Origin: an uncultured Clostridium sp.
Lineage (GTDB): Bacteria > Bacillota > Clostridia > Lachnospirales > Lachnospiraceae
DNA: 33,993 nt
Direction: 5' to 3'
Assembly: GCA_938036545.1 (NCBI GenBank)
Contig: CALHQJ010000090.1
Span: forward strand, 1 to 33,993
The notes below the pieces were generated by a model, which was given only the letters and a program-made list of their open reading frames with translations, was not told where the DNA came from and ran no database searches. Numbering within the stretch: position 1 is the stretch's first letter; every line of letters starts with the position of its first letter. The translations under genes and the position numbers were made by a program. This document shows positions 7,596 to 15,661 of this stretch, piece after piece.

Positions 7596-8351
7596 ATGAA
7601 ACAATTTATGAGACGGGCACTTGCAGTACTCTGCCTGACCATGGCCATGCTCTCACTCACTGCCTGCGCAAACTCCACGGCAGCAGAAGAGACAATGGAT
7701 GAGCAGGAAAAGACCTATGTGGCTCAGATGGCAGACAGTACGCTGCGTACCTTTGATATGATGAGCCAGGAAGAACTGCAGGCTACCTTAAAAGCCGCAG
7801 AAAAGAGCAAAGACACTGTGCTGTCAGCAGCAATTACCTCCTGGCTGGGCGTAAAGGAAGATCTGGGCGCTCTGGTATCTGTTGATGCAGTTGAGGTGGA
7901 ATTGGTAGAAGACGGCTATGGCGCTGATATTGACGCAACCTTTGAAAAGCGGAAAATGAGCGCGCACATTGCCATTGATGAGGATAAAACCCATTATACC
8001 GCCATTTCCTTTAATCCGGCATATACAACCGGCGAGCGTTTAAGCAAAGCAGGTTTAAATACCCTGATGGGTATGGGAACCGTATTCCTGGTACTGATTT
8101 TCATCAGTTTCCTGATTGGCCTGTTTAAATACATCCACGAGTGGGAAGAAAAGAGCAAGAAGAACAATGCGCCTGCTCCGGCAGCTCCTGCGCCTGCACC
8201 TGTGGCAGCAGAGGAAGAAGAACTGGTGGATGATTTAGAGTTAGTGGCAGTTATCACCGCAGCAATTGCTGCTTCCGAGAATACGTCAGCAGACGGCCTG
8301 GTAGTCCGCTCCATTAAGCGTGCACCGGCTTCCAAATGGAAAAGAGCATAA
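7596..8351 (+). CDS. Lipoprotein-like OadG/MmdD subunit of Na+-translocating decarboxylase
   Basis: A 251-residue membrane protein. Residues 1-24 form a lipoprotein signal with lipobox LTAC (Cys24). An extracytoplasmic region of about 130 residues follows, resembling small secreted domains of unknown function. A single membrane helix lies at about 158-180 (GTVFLVLIFISFLIGLF). Then come an Ala/Pro linker and a cytoplasmic end finishing in ASKWKRA, all features of the OadG/MmdD small subunit that holds the decarboxylase together. Typical OadG proteins are about 80-120 residues, so the lipoprotein-like N-terminal extension is unusual. GAGGTGA lies upstream of the start, 18 bases after the previous stop. 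The role in the complex is inferred from operon position and the C-terminal half. Confidence 0.75.
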   Translation: MKQFMRRALAVLCLTMAMLSLTACANSTAAEETMDEQEKTYVAQMADSTLRTFDMMSQEELQATLKAAEKSKDTVLSAAITSWLGVKEDLGALVSVDAVEVELVEDGYGADIDATFEKRKMSAHIAIDEDKTHYTAISFNPAYTTGERLSKAGLNTLMGMGTVFLVLIFISFLIGLFKYIHEWEEKSKKNNAPAPAAPAPAPVAAEEEELVDDLELVAVITAAIAASENTSADGLVVRSIKRAPASKWKRA

Positions 8352-8372
8352 ATCATTAGGAGGATTTTTAAT

Positions 8373-8744
8373 ATGAAAAACTATACAATTACTGTAAATG
8401 GCAATGTTTATGAAGTTACCGTAGAGGAAGGCGCAGGCGGAGCAGCACCGGCTCCAAAGGCAGCTCCTGCACCAAAAGCAGCACCGGCAGCACCTAAGGC
8501 AGCTCCAAAGGCAGCAGCAGGCGCACAGGGCAGCGTAACCGTAGCAGCTCCAATGAGAGGCAAGATTCTGGCAGTAAAGGCAGCAGTTGGACAGGCAGTT
8601 AAGAAAGGCGATGTTTTAGCAGTTCTGGAAGCTATGAAGATGGAAAATGACATTGTAGCTCCTCAGGATGGCACTGTAGCAAGTATTAATGTAGCAGCTG
8701 GCGAGACCGTAGAGACTGGCGCAACCATCGCTACCTTAAACTAA
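8373..8744 (+). CDS. Biotin carrier protein (biotin/lipoyl attachment domain)
   Basis: A 123-residue carrier that shuttles the carboxyl group between carboxyltransferase active sites and the membrane decarboxylase. Residues 1-20 resemble the short N-terminal beta segment of MmdC/GcdC. Residues about 21-50 are an Ala/Pro/Lys swinging linker. Residues 53-123 form the biotinyl domain, with biotinylation motif E86-A-M-K89-M, Lys89 carrying biotin. AGGAGG precedes the ATG. It lies between the OadG-like and OadB genes, as in methylmalonyl-CoA decarboxylase operons. It is the only biotin domain in the operon, since the OadA-type subunit lacks its own, so it must serve both carboxyltransferases if both are active. 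Confidence 0.95.
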   Translation: MKNYTITVNGNVYEVTVEEGAGGAAPAPKAAPAPKAAPAAPKAAPKAAAGAQGSVTVAAPMRGKILAVKAAVGQAVKKGDVLAVLEAMKMENDIVAPQDGTVASINVAAGETVETGATIATLN

Positions 8745-8783
8745 TCAGTGCAGTGATTTTGCATCCTACATGGAGGGATTAAC

Positions 8784-9935
8784 ATGGATTATATTACAAC
8801 AACCTTGAGTAATCTTCTTCAGCAGACCGCATTTGCCAACCTGACCTGGGGCAATTTCGTTATGATTGGCGTGGCTTTCATTTTCCTTTATCTGGCTATT
8901 AAAAAGGGATTTGAGCCCCTCCTTTTAGTACCGATTTCCTTTGGTATGCTTCTGGTTAATATTTATCCGGACATCATGCTGTCAGTTGAAGATTCATCAA
9001 ACGGGATTGGAGGACTTCTTCATTACTTCTACCTGTTAGACGAGTGGAGTATCCTGCCTTCTCTGATTTTCATGGGCGTAGGCGCAATGACGGATTTCGG
9101 TCCCCTGATTGCCAACCCCAAGAGCTTCCTGCTGGGCGCTGCTGCTCAGTTCGGTATTTACGGCGCTTACTTTATGGCGATTTTCATGGGCTTTAATGAC
9201 AAGGCTGCTGCTGCAATCTCCATTATCGGCGGTGCAGACGGCCCGACTTCCATCTTCTTAGCTGGTAAGCTGGGACAGACTGAATTTTTAGGCCCCATTG
9301 CAGTTGCCGCATATTCTTACATGGCTCTGGTACCGATTATCCAGCCGCCGATTATGAAGCTTTTAACCACTGAGGAAGAGCGCAAGATTAAGATGGAACA
9401 GCTCCGTCCGGTTTCCAAGCTGGAGAAGATTCTGTTCCCGATTATCGTAACTGTAGTTGTTTGTATGATTCTTCCTACCACAGCTCCACTGGTTGGTATG
9501 CTGATGTTAGGTAACCTGTTCAGAGAGTCCGGAGTTGTCGGACAGCTTGCAGAGACTGCTTCCAACGCCCTGATGTACATTGTTGTTATCGTATTAGGTA
9601 CTTCTGTTGGTGCAACCACCAGCGCAGAAGCATTCTTAAAGGTAACTACAATTAAGATCGTAGTTCTGGGCCTGATTGCCTTTGCTTTAGGTACGGCTGC
9701 AGGCGTTATCTTCGGCAAGATTATGTGTAAGGTAACCAAGGGAAAGGTAAATCCGCTGATTGGTTCAGCTGGTGTATCTGCAGTTCCTATGGCTGCCCGC
9801 GTATCCCAGAAGGTCGGCGCTGAGGCAGATCCTACCAACTTCCTGCTGATGCATGCAATGGGACCAAACGTAGCAGGCGTTATTGGTACGGCAGTAGCAG
9901 CCGGTACCTTTATGGCAATTTTCGGAGTTAAATAG
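8784..9935 (+). CDS. oadB: Na+-translocating decarboxylase beta subunit (OadB/MmdB/GcdB)
   Basis: A 383-residue polytopic membrane protein that decarboxylates carboxybiotin and exports Na+. It has about nine or more hydrophobic helices. The signature GGADGPTSIFLAGKL near residue 150 contains the Asp required for Na+ coupling in this family. The C-terminal part has GSAGVSAVPMAARVSQKVG and the HAMGPNVAGVIGTAVAAG motif, both highly conserved in OadB. Length is typical of MmdB/GcdB; OadB from enterobacteria is slightly longer. GGAGG lies 9-12 bases before the ATG. It is the energy-converting core of the operon. Confidence 0.95.
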   Translation: MDYITTTLSNLLQQTAFANLTWGNFVMIGVAFIFLYLAIKKGFEPLLLVPISFGMLLVNIYPDIMLSVEDSSNGIGGLLHYFYLLDEWSILPSLIFMGVGAMTDFGPLIANPKSFLLGAAAQFGIYGAYFMAIFMGFNDKAAAAISIIGGADGPTSIFLAGKLGQTEFLGPIAVAAYSYMALVPIIQPPIMKLLTTEEERKIKMEQLRPVSKLEKILFPIIVTVVVCMILPTTAPLVGMLMLGNLFRESGVVGQLAETASNALMYIVVIVLGTSVGATTSAEAFLKVTTIKIVVLGLIAFALGTAAGVIFGKIMCKVTKGKVNPLIGSAGVSAVPMAARVSQKVGAEADPTNFLLMHAMGPNVAGVIGTAVAAGTFMAIFGVK

Positions 9936-9970
9936 TAACGGTTGCGTTAAATAAAAGGAGGAAATAAAAG

Positions 9971-11383
9971 ATGGCAGAGGTAAATAAAAAGCCGGTAAAG
10001 ATTGTGGAGACCGTCCTTCGTGACGCCCATCAGTCATTACTTGCAACACGTATGACCACAGAGCAGATGCTGCCGATTATCGAGAAGATGGACAAGGTAG
10101 GCTACCATGCAGTTGAGTGCTGGGGCGGCGCTACCTTTGATTCCTGCCTGCGTTTCTTAAAAGAAGATCCGTGGGAGAGACTTAGAAAATTAAGAGACGG
10201 CTTTAAGAACACCAAACTTCAGATGCTGTTCCGCGGCCAGAATATTTTAGGCTACAATCATTATGCAGACGATGTAGTAGAGTACTTTGTACAGAAGTCT
10301 ATTGCAAATTGTATTGATATTATCCGTATTTTCGACTGTTTAAACGATATCCGCAACCTGGAGACAGCAGTAAAGGCAACCAACAAGGAGAAAGGCCATG
10401 CTCAGATCGCATTGTGCTATACCTTGGGAGATGCTTATACTCTGGATTACTGGAAGGATATTGCAAAGAGAATCGAGGATATGGGCGCTGATTCCTTATG
10501 TATTAAGGATATGGCAGGCCTTCTGACTCCTTACCAGGCAGATGAGCTGGTACACGCCTTAAAAGAAGGAACCAGCCTTCCAATCGACCTGCACACCCAC
10601 TATACATCCGGTGTTGCTTCTATGACTTATATGAAGGCTGTTGAAGCAGGCTGCGACATTATCGACTGCGCAATGTCTCCGTTAGCACTGGGAACCAGCC
10701 AGCCGGCTACAGAGGTTATGGTAGAGACCTTTAGAGGAACTCCTTATGACACTGGTTATGATTTGAACTTATTGGCTGAGATTGCTGCTTACTTTGCTCC
10801 AATCAGAGAAGAAGCATTAAAGAGCGGTCTGTTAAATCCAAAGGTTCTGGGCGTAAATATCAAGACCCTGCAGTATCAGGTACCTGGCGGTATGCTTTCC
10901 AACCTGGTAAATCAGTTAAAGGAAGCTGGCAAGGAAGATAAGTACCAGGAAGTTCTGGAAGAGATTCCGAGAGTAAGAAAAGACTTTGGCGAGCCGCCGT
11001 TAGTAACTCCGTCTTCTCAGATCGTAGGTACTCAGGCCGTTATGAACGTGCTTGCTGGCGAGCGTTATAAGATGGTTCCAAAGGAATCCAAAAAGATCAT
11101 GTTAGGCGAGTTTGGCCAGACCGTTAAGCCATTCAACGCTGAAGTTCAGAAAAAGATTATCGGTGACGAGACCCCGATTACCTGCCGTCCAGCTGACTTA
11201 ATTGCTCCTCAGCTTCCTCAGTTTGAGAAAGAATGTGCTCAGTGGAAGCAGCAGGATGAGGACGTACTGTCTTATGCCCTGTTCCCAACAGTAGCAAAAG
11301 AATTTTTCCAGTACAGAGAAGCTCAGCAGACCAAGGTGGATCCAGCTGTAGCAGATAAAGAGAATAAAGCATATCCTGTATAA
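9971..11383 (+). CDS. oadA: OadA/5S-type carboxyltransferase (oxaloacetate decarboxylase alpha-like)
   Basis: A 470-residue biotin-dependent carboxyltransferase of the pyruvate carboxylase / oxaloacetate decarboxylase / transcarboxylase 5S family. VETVLRDAHQSLLATRM (residues about 10-28) supplies the metal-binding Asp. SLCIKDMAG near residue 175 holds the active-site Lys that is carboxylated in homologues. DLHTHYTSG near residue 207 gives the metal-binding His pair. GVNIKTLQYQVPGGMLSNL begins the conserved C-terminal carboxylase domain. Full OadA proteins are about 590 residues with a C-terminal biotin domain; this one ends without it, as in transcarboxylase 5S. It is the last gene of the operon and is followed by a strong terminator. 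Substrates are probably oxaloacetate/pyruvate. Confidence 0.92.
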   Translation: MAEVNKKPVKIVETVLRDAHQSLLATRMTTEQMLPIIEKMDKVGYHAVECWGGATFDSCLRFLKEDPWERLRKLRDGFKNTKLQMLFRGQNILGYNHYADDVVEYFVQKSIANCIDIIRIFDCLNDIRNLETAVKATNKEKGHAQIALCYTLGDAYTLDYWKDIAKRIEDMGADSLCIKDMAGLLTPYQADELVHALKEGTSLPIDLHTHYTSGVASMTYMKAVEAGCDIIDCAMSPLALGTSQPATEVMVETFRGTPYDTGYDLNLLAEIAAYFAPIREEALKSGLLNPKVLGVNIKTLQYQVPGGMLSNLVNQLKEAGKEDKYQEVLEEIPRVRKDFGEPPLVTPSSQIVGTQAVMNVLAGERYKMVPKESKKIMLGEFGQTVKPFNAEVQKKIIGDETPITCRPADLIAPQLPQFEKECAQWKQQDEDVLSYALFPTVAKEFFQYREAQQTKVDPAVADKENKAYPV

Positions 11384-11410
11384 AGTACAGAACGGTTACA
11401 AATGTTAAGG

Positions 11411-11442
11411 GCTGTGCGCTGAATTGGCGCACAGCTTTTTTC
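11411..11442 (+). terminator. Terminator of the decarboxylase operon
   Basis: GCTGTGCGC (11411-11419) pairs perfectly with GCGCACAGC (11427-11435) around a 7-base loop, followed by T at 11436-11441 and further T-rich sequence. It lies 28 bases after the oadA stop. Confidence 0.93.
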
Positions 11443-11494
11443 TTACAACTTTTTTACAAAATCCGTAAATTGTGTGAACTTTTGTTTAATCTGG

Positions 11495-11524
11495 TTGACA
11501 CAGGAAGCCCTTTTTCATTATAAT
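11495..11524 (+). promoter_or_regulatory. Promoter for the SH3/glucosaminidase gene
   Basis: TTGACA at 11495-11500 and TATAAT at 11519-11524 are spaced 18 bases. The start codon at 11606 is about 80 bases downstream. The leader was scanned for c-di-GMP-type riboswitch motifs and none was seen. Confidence 0.75.
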
Positions 11525-11605
11525 AAGTTTGTTATACGTTTTCACATATCGGTTCAGTGCTGGAAAGTGATATTACGTCAGACTGGCCGAAGCTAGGAGA
11601 TAACT

Positions 11606-13864
11606 ATGAAAATAAACATAAAGAAAAGGGGAGCTGCCCTTGGTCTGGGTCTTTTGATGGCTTTTCAGACGCCTGTGGCGGCATTTTTGCCGTCTCAGTC
11701 TTTAAATCCCATGCCAACGGTCTATGCCTATACAGAACGCAGTGCAACTATTAAAGCTACGTCCCTTAATATACGAAGCGATGCGGGAACCAATGCCAGC
11801 GTTGTTGCCAGACTGCCGTATGGAACTTCTGTGACCGTGATTGGCGAAAAGACTGCCAGTGACGGTGTTTTGTGGTATCAGGTACGTTTTTCAGGAAGCG
11901 GCGGAACGACTAAAACTGGATATGCATCCAGTCAGTACATAAAGTTTCCGGTATCCTATTCTGCAGATGCCAATTTTGAAGCATATTTAAACGCCCAGGG
12001 ATTTCCGGAATCTTACCGACCAGGTCTTCGAGAACTTCACGCCCAGTATCCCAACTGGGTATTTATTGCCCAGCATACGGGAGTGGACTGGAATTCAGCC
12101 ATTGAAAATGAAAGTGTCATTACTCGGAATCTGGTGGCTAACAGCAGCGTTTCTTCTTGGAAGTCCACTGCTGACGGCGCATATAACTGGGATACCAGTA
12201 CCTGGAATGGCTTTGACGGCGCATCTTGGGTTCAGGCATCTCCGGATATTATCCGGTATTATATGGATCCCAGAAACTTCCTCAATGAAAAATACATTTT
12301 CCAGTTTTTGCTGCAGAGTTATAATGCCAGCGTCCACAATGCGGCCGGTTTACAGAGTATGGTAAAGGGCACATTTTTGGAAGCTTCCGGAAACGGTGGT
12401 ATTTCTTCTAATCCGTCCAGTCCGTCTGGTTCCGATAATAATTCTGGGCCAGGGGTAGAAATTGGCCCAGGGACTTCTTCTGGAAATTCTTCTTCTCAGG
12501 GAACGGGAAACGTTGAGACAGAGGGTCCAGGAGGATCCAATATTACGACTGCGCCACAAACATCTGGCAGTAATGGAGGAACTGGTTCTTCCGGAAGCGG
12601 TTCTTCAGACATAAGCTTTGAGGCTCCAGGAAGCAGCGGAACTAGTTCGGGAAATGTTTCGTTAGTAGGTCCACAGGCCTCTGTTTCACCCAAAAAGACG
12701 GCTCTTTTAGCAGAGGTTGGCCCTGGAGTAGGGCTGACAGGCCCTTCTAGCGGCGGAGTAATTAATATAGAAGAAAATTATGGCCCAGGAAGCAGTTCTT
12801 CCAATAATTCTTCCAATAGCGGAACCAATACAGGCAGTTCCGGCAGTGCGCCTTCTCCGGGAAGTCGTTCCTATGTAGAGATTATTATGGATGCAGGAGC
12901 CCAGTCCGGCGTAAATCCCTATGTTCTTGCCGCTATGATTATACAGGAACAGGGAAACAAAGGAACCAGTCCTATGATTTCTGGTAATGTAACCGGCTAT
13001 CAGGGAATTTACAATTTCTTTAATGTAGAAGCATATGAGACCAGTTCTATGAGCAAGGTGGCAAAGGGACTGTCCTATGCAGCACAATCTGGCTCTTATA
13101 ACCGCCCGTGGAATACGGTGGAGAAATCCATTATCGGCGGCGCTGTCAACTATGGAGACAATTACGTAAAGGCAGGTCAGGATACGTTTTATTTAAAGAA
13201 ATTTAACGTACAGGGAAGCAATATGTATAAGCATCAGTATATGACCAATGTACAGGGCGCAGCTTCGGAAGGTGCAAAAATGGCGGAGGCGTATAAAGAT
13301 GATGTTAAGCAGACAGCGTTAGAGTTTAAGATACCAGTTTATAAAAATATGCCGGAGCAGGCTTGTGCAAGACCGACTGGAGATGGAAGCCCAAACAATA
13401 AATTGTCTGCTCTGGGTGTTTCTGGATTTTCCATGACCCCGGTATTTAGTAAAGATACGAACATCTATGATGTGATTGTGAATTCTTCTGTAACCAGCGT
13501 AGATGTTCAGGCATCTGCTATATCTGGTACTGCATCAATAAGCGGAAATGGAACCGTAACCTTAAATGGCGGAACCACAGAAGCAAAGGTAAGAGTTCAG
13601 GCACAAAATGGAGATGTAAGAGAGTATACTATCCGAATTGTTCAGTCTCCAAATGGTCCAATGTTGGATTCCGGTCTGAACGGAGCTGGCCAGGGAAGTG
13701 CAACAGGTCCAGGAGGTTCTCCTGCCAGTGTGACTCCGGCAAGAGAAGGCAGCGGCGCTTTGTCAGGAACGGATTTACAGGGACCAGGCGTCTCAAATAA
13801 TTCTGGACTTACGGCAGGAAATACCGATGGTCCTGGTGGAAGCAGCGTTACCGTAATTAATTAA
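11606..13864 (+). CDS. Secreted SH3 / glucosaminidase-like protein with Gly-Ser-GPG insertion
   Basis: A 752-residue exported protein, probably a peptidoglycan hydrolase. A signal peptide spans about residues 1-42. A bacterial SH3 domain (SLNIRSDAG...VVARLPYGTSVTVIG) covers about 45-115. A region starting FEAYLNAQGFPESYRPGLRELHAQYPNW leads into a glucosaminidase-like fold. GVNPYVLAAMIIQEQGNKG holds the probable catalytic Glu448. A cadherin-like beta-sandwich domain lies at about 600-680, and the C-terminus (about 685-752) is Gly/Ser/Pro rich. Residues about 259-418 are a low-complexity Ser/Gly/Asn-rich stretch with recurring GPG motifs, splitting what appears to be one catalytic region. AGGAG precedes the ATG. 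The next gene shares the cadherin-like domain. Enzyme activity is inferred, not certain. Confidence 0.85.
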   Translation: MKINIKKRGAALGLGLLMAFQTPVAAFLPSQSLNPMPTVYAYTERSATIKATSLNIRSDAGTNASVVARLPYGTSVTVIGEKTASDGVLWYQVRFSGSGGTTKTGYASSQYIKFPVSYSADANFEAYLNAQGFPESYRPGLRELHAQYPNWVFIAQHTGVDWNSAIENESVITRNLVANSSVSSWKSTADGAYNWDTSTWNGFDGASWVQASPDIIRYYMDPRNFLNEKYIFQFLLQSYNASVHNAAGLQSMVKGTFLEASGNGGISSNPSSPSGSDNNSGPGVEIGPGTSSGNSSSQGTGNVETEGPGGSNITTAPQTSGSNGGTGSSGSGSSDISFEAPGSSGTSSGNVSLVGPQASVSPKKTALLAEVGPGVGLTGPSSGGVINIEENYGPGSSSSNNSSNSGTNTGSSGSAPSPGSRSYVEIIMDAGAQSGVNPYVLAAMIIQEQGNKGTSPMISGNVTGYQGIYNFFNVEAYETSSMSKVAKGLSYAAQSGSYNRPWNTVEKSIIGGAVNYGDNYVKAGQDTFYLKKFNVQGSNMYKHQYMTNVQGAASEGAKMAEAYKDDVKQTALEFKIPVYKNMPEQACARPTGDGSPNNKLSALGVSGFSMTPVFSKDTNIYDVIVNSSVTSVDVQASAISGTASISGNGTVTLNGGTTEAKVRVQAQNGDVREYTIRIVQSPNGPMLDSGLNGAGQGSATGPGGSPASVTPAREGSGALSGTDLQGPGVSNNSGLTAGNTDGPGGSSVTVIN
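12384..12861 (+). repeat. Low-complexity Gly/Ser-rich insertion with GPG motifs
   Basis: About 160 codons inside the glucosaminidase-like gene encode Ser, Gly, Asn and Thr with repeated GPG or GPx units (for example SGPGVEIGPGTSS, TEGPGGSN, EVGPGVGLTGP, NYGPGSSSS). The same GPG units recur at the protein C-terminus (TGPGGS, LQGPGV, TDGPGGSS). The reading frame is maintained throughout. Confidence 0.8.
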
Positions 13865-13883
13865 ACTGGGGAGATAGAAAGAA

Positions 13884-15584
13884 ATGAATAAAAAGATAAA
13901 ACAGTTATTTGCCGCCCTGGCAATGGTCTGCATGTTTAGCTTGTCCATTTTGCCAGGCATGAGCATTACGGCTTTTGCAGCCAATGGAAACATACAGTTC
14001 AGCGATCCTTCTGCAACCGTAGGCAGCGAGGTTACCGTTAATTTAAAGGTATCCACCTCCGGCGGCGAAGGATTAAGCAAAGCAGATATTGCATTGGCCT
14101 ATGATGCCAATGCCCTGGAATTTGTCAGCGGAAACAGCGTAGAAGGCGGAAGCGGCGCATTACGGGCCCACGGGACTCCGGATGCCAACAGCCCGGCGAT
14201 TATTGTATTCAGCATGAAATTTAAGGCAAAGCAGGCAGGAAGTTCTCAGATTACCGTGACCTCCCAGGAAGTTTACGACGCAAATTCCCAGATGGTAACT
14301 ATGGATCACGTTGGAAATTCTACCGTTAAGGTACAGGCAGTATCCAGTGCGTCTAACAATGCATCCCTGTCCTCTCTTCAGGTATCTCCAGGTACTTTAT
14401 CACCGGAGTTTTCAGCAGATACTGACGCTTACACTGTAAATGTAGGACTGGATGTAAGCCGCCTGACTGTAAATGTGACGACGGCCGATGAAAACGCAAC
14501 TTATGTAGTTTCCGGCAACGAGGATCTTCAGGAAGGCGAAAATACCGTTGTCTGCAAGGTAACTGCCCAGGATGGCACAACAGTAAAAGATTATACCATT
14601 CAGGTTATTAAGAGCGCAGAAGGAGCCAGCAGCGAAACCAGTGGAGAAAGCGCCGGAGCTGAGTTTGAGAGCATCAGCTTAGAAGCGGCAGCCAAGGCTA
14701 TTTCCATTATTCCATTAGAAAACGGAGTAGAAGTACCGGAAGGATTTTCTGAAACTACGATTAACATTGACGGTCATAAAGTAACCGGCTGGATTTGGGC
14801 GTCTGAGAGCAATCCTCAGTACTGCGTATTCTACGGAATCAATGCAGCTGGTGAAAAGAACTTCTACCGTTATGATTTGACAGAAAAGACCATTCAGAGA
14901 TATTTCAGCGATCCGGCTATTGATACCGGAGTGACTCAGGAAGAACATACTGAGGTAATCAACCAGTATAATGAGCTGCTGAAAGACTTTAAGATCCAGC
15001 GGATTATTCTGATTGTACTGATTGCAGTAGTGTTAGTGCTGTTTATTGTCATGGTATATCTGGTAGTGAGAGGAAGCGGAAAGAATCCGCCTTCAGGTGG
15101 TTCCAGAAATCGGGACGGCCGCAGACAGGACTTTGGAGAAGAGGAAGACAGCTTTGATTCCTTTGATGAGGAACTGGAAGAAACTCCGGTAAGAAGAGAA
15201 AATTACCAGCGTCAGCCAGTTGTAAGAAGAAGTCCCCGTCCGGAAATGGACGAGACTATTGTCCGCCCAATGAATACCAGACAGCCTGCACGTCCGGTAC
15301 GCAGCCAGTCCGGACAAGATGGGGCAGTGAGACAGGAAGCCCCGGCAAGACGGGAAGGTGCCGTTAGACAGGAAAGCGCAGCCAGACGGGAAAATGCCCC
15401 AAGGCAGGAAGAAATGGCAAGACAGGAGTCAAGGCCGGTAAGAAGTATCCGTCCGGCAGGAGCTCCGGCTTCTGATCCGGCTCATTACAGCCGTCCTCAG
15501 AGACCGGCTCCAGAGCCAGTACGTCCGGAGATGAATTTGGATGATGACGATGATTTTGAATTTTTAGATATTGACGACGAATAA
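13884..15584 (+). CDS. Membrane-anchored cohesin-like / cadherin-like domain protein
   Basis: A 566-residue type I membrane protein. The signal peptide is at residues 1 to about 33 (ends ITAFA). Residues about 36-155 resemble a cohesin-type beta-sandwich (ATVGSEVTVNLKVS, then LAYDANALEFVS). Residues about 160-244 form a cadherin-like beta-sandwich repeat also present in the preceding protein. A further extracellular region covers about 262-360. One membrane helix lies at about 373-396. The cytoplasmic tail (about 400-566) is rich in Arg, Glu, Gln and Pro, contains three 12-residue repeats, and ends in a run of Asp followed by FEFLDIDDE. It lies 19 bases after the upstream gene, so the two are probably co-transcribed and may act together at the cell wall. 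No dockerin partner is seen in the window. Confidence 0.8.
   Translation: MNKKIKQLFAALAMVCMFSLSILPGMSITAFAANGNIQFSDPSATVGSEVTVNLKVSTSGGEGLSKADIALAYDANALEFVSGNSVEGGSGALRAHGTPDANSPAIIVFSMKFKAKQAGSSQITVTSQEVYDANSQMVTMDHVGNSTVKVQAVSSASNNASLSSLQVSPGTLSPEFSADTDAYTVNVGLDVSRLTVNVTTADENATYVVSGNEDLQEGENTVVCKVTAQDGTTVKDYTIQVIKSAEGASSETSGESAGAEFESISLEAAAKAISIIPLENGVEVPEGFSETTINIDGHKVTGWIWASESNPQYCVFYGINAAGEKNFYRYDLTEKTIQRYFSDPAIDTGVTQEEHTEVINQYNELLKDFKIQRIILIVLIAVVLVLFIVMVYLVVRGSGKNPPSGGSRNRDGRRQDFGEEEDSFDSFDEELEETPVRRENYQRQPVVRRSPRPEMDETIVRPMNTRQPARPVRSQSGQDGAVRQEAPARREGAVRQESAARRENAPRQEEMARQESRPVRSIRPAGAPASDPAHYSRPQRPAPEPVRPEMNLDDDDDFEFLDIDDE
15324..15431 (+). repeat. Three tandem 36-base repeats in the cytoplasmic tail
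   Basis: Units at 15324-15359, 15360-15395 and 15396-15431 encode 12-residue repeats of the pattern A-V-R-Q-E-x-x-A-R-R-E-x. The first two are close at the protein level; the third has diverged. Positions correspond to residues 481-516. The repeat is coding and in frame. Confidence 0.8.
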
Positions 15585-15592
15585 AGAACAAC

Positions 15593-15630
15593 TTAAAAGG
15601 ATTGCCGTAAATCTGCGGCAATCCTTTTAA
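15593..15630 (+). terminator. 15-bp perfect hairpin after the cohesin-like gene
   Basis: The arms 15593-15607 and 15616-15630 are exact reverse complements with an 8-base loop. The 3' arm ends in CCTTTTAA, giving a short T-run. It lies 9 bases after the stop and separates the exported-protein genes from scpA. It is almost symmetric, so it may work in both directions. Confidence 0.8.
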
Positions 15631-15661
15631 CGCAGGCGCAGAAAGAAACAGGGAGCAGGAT

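Noticed and set aside
9317..9838. Minus-strand open frame opposite oadB
   Set aside because: It is an antisense shadow of a strongly conserved gene caused by codon bias.
11525..11605. Possible c-di-GMP or other riboswitch before the SH3/glucosaminidase gene
   Set aside because: No conserved core motifs or convincing paired helices were found in the 80-base leader.
15324..15431. 36-base tandem repeats as a CRISPR-like array
   Set aside because: Units are directly adjacent with no spacers, in frame, and encode a protein repeat.
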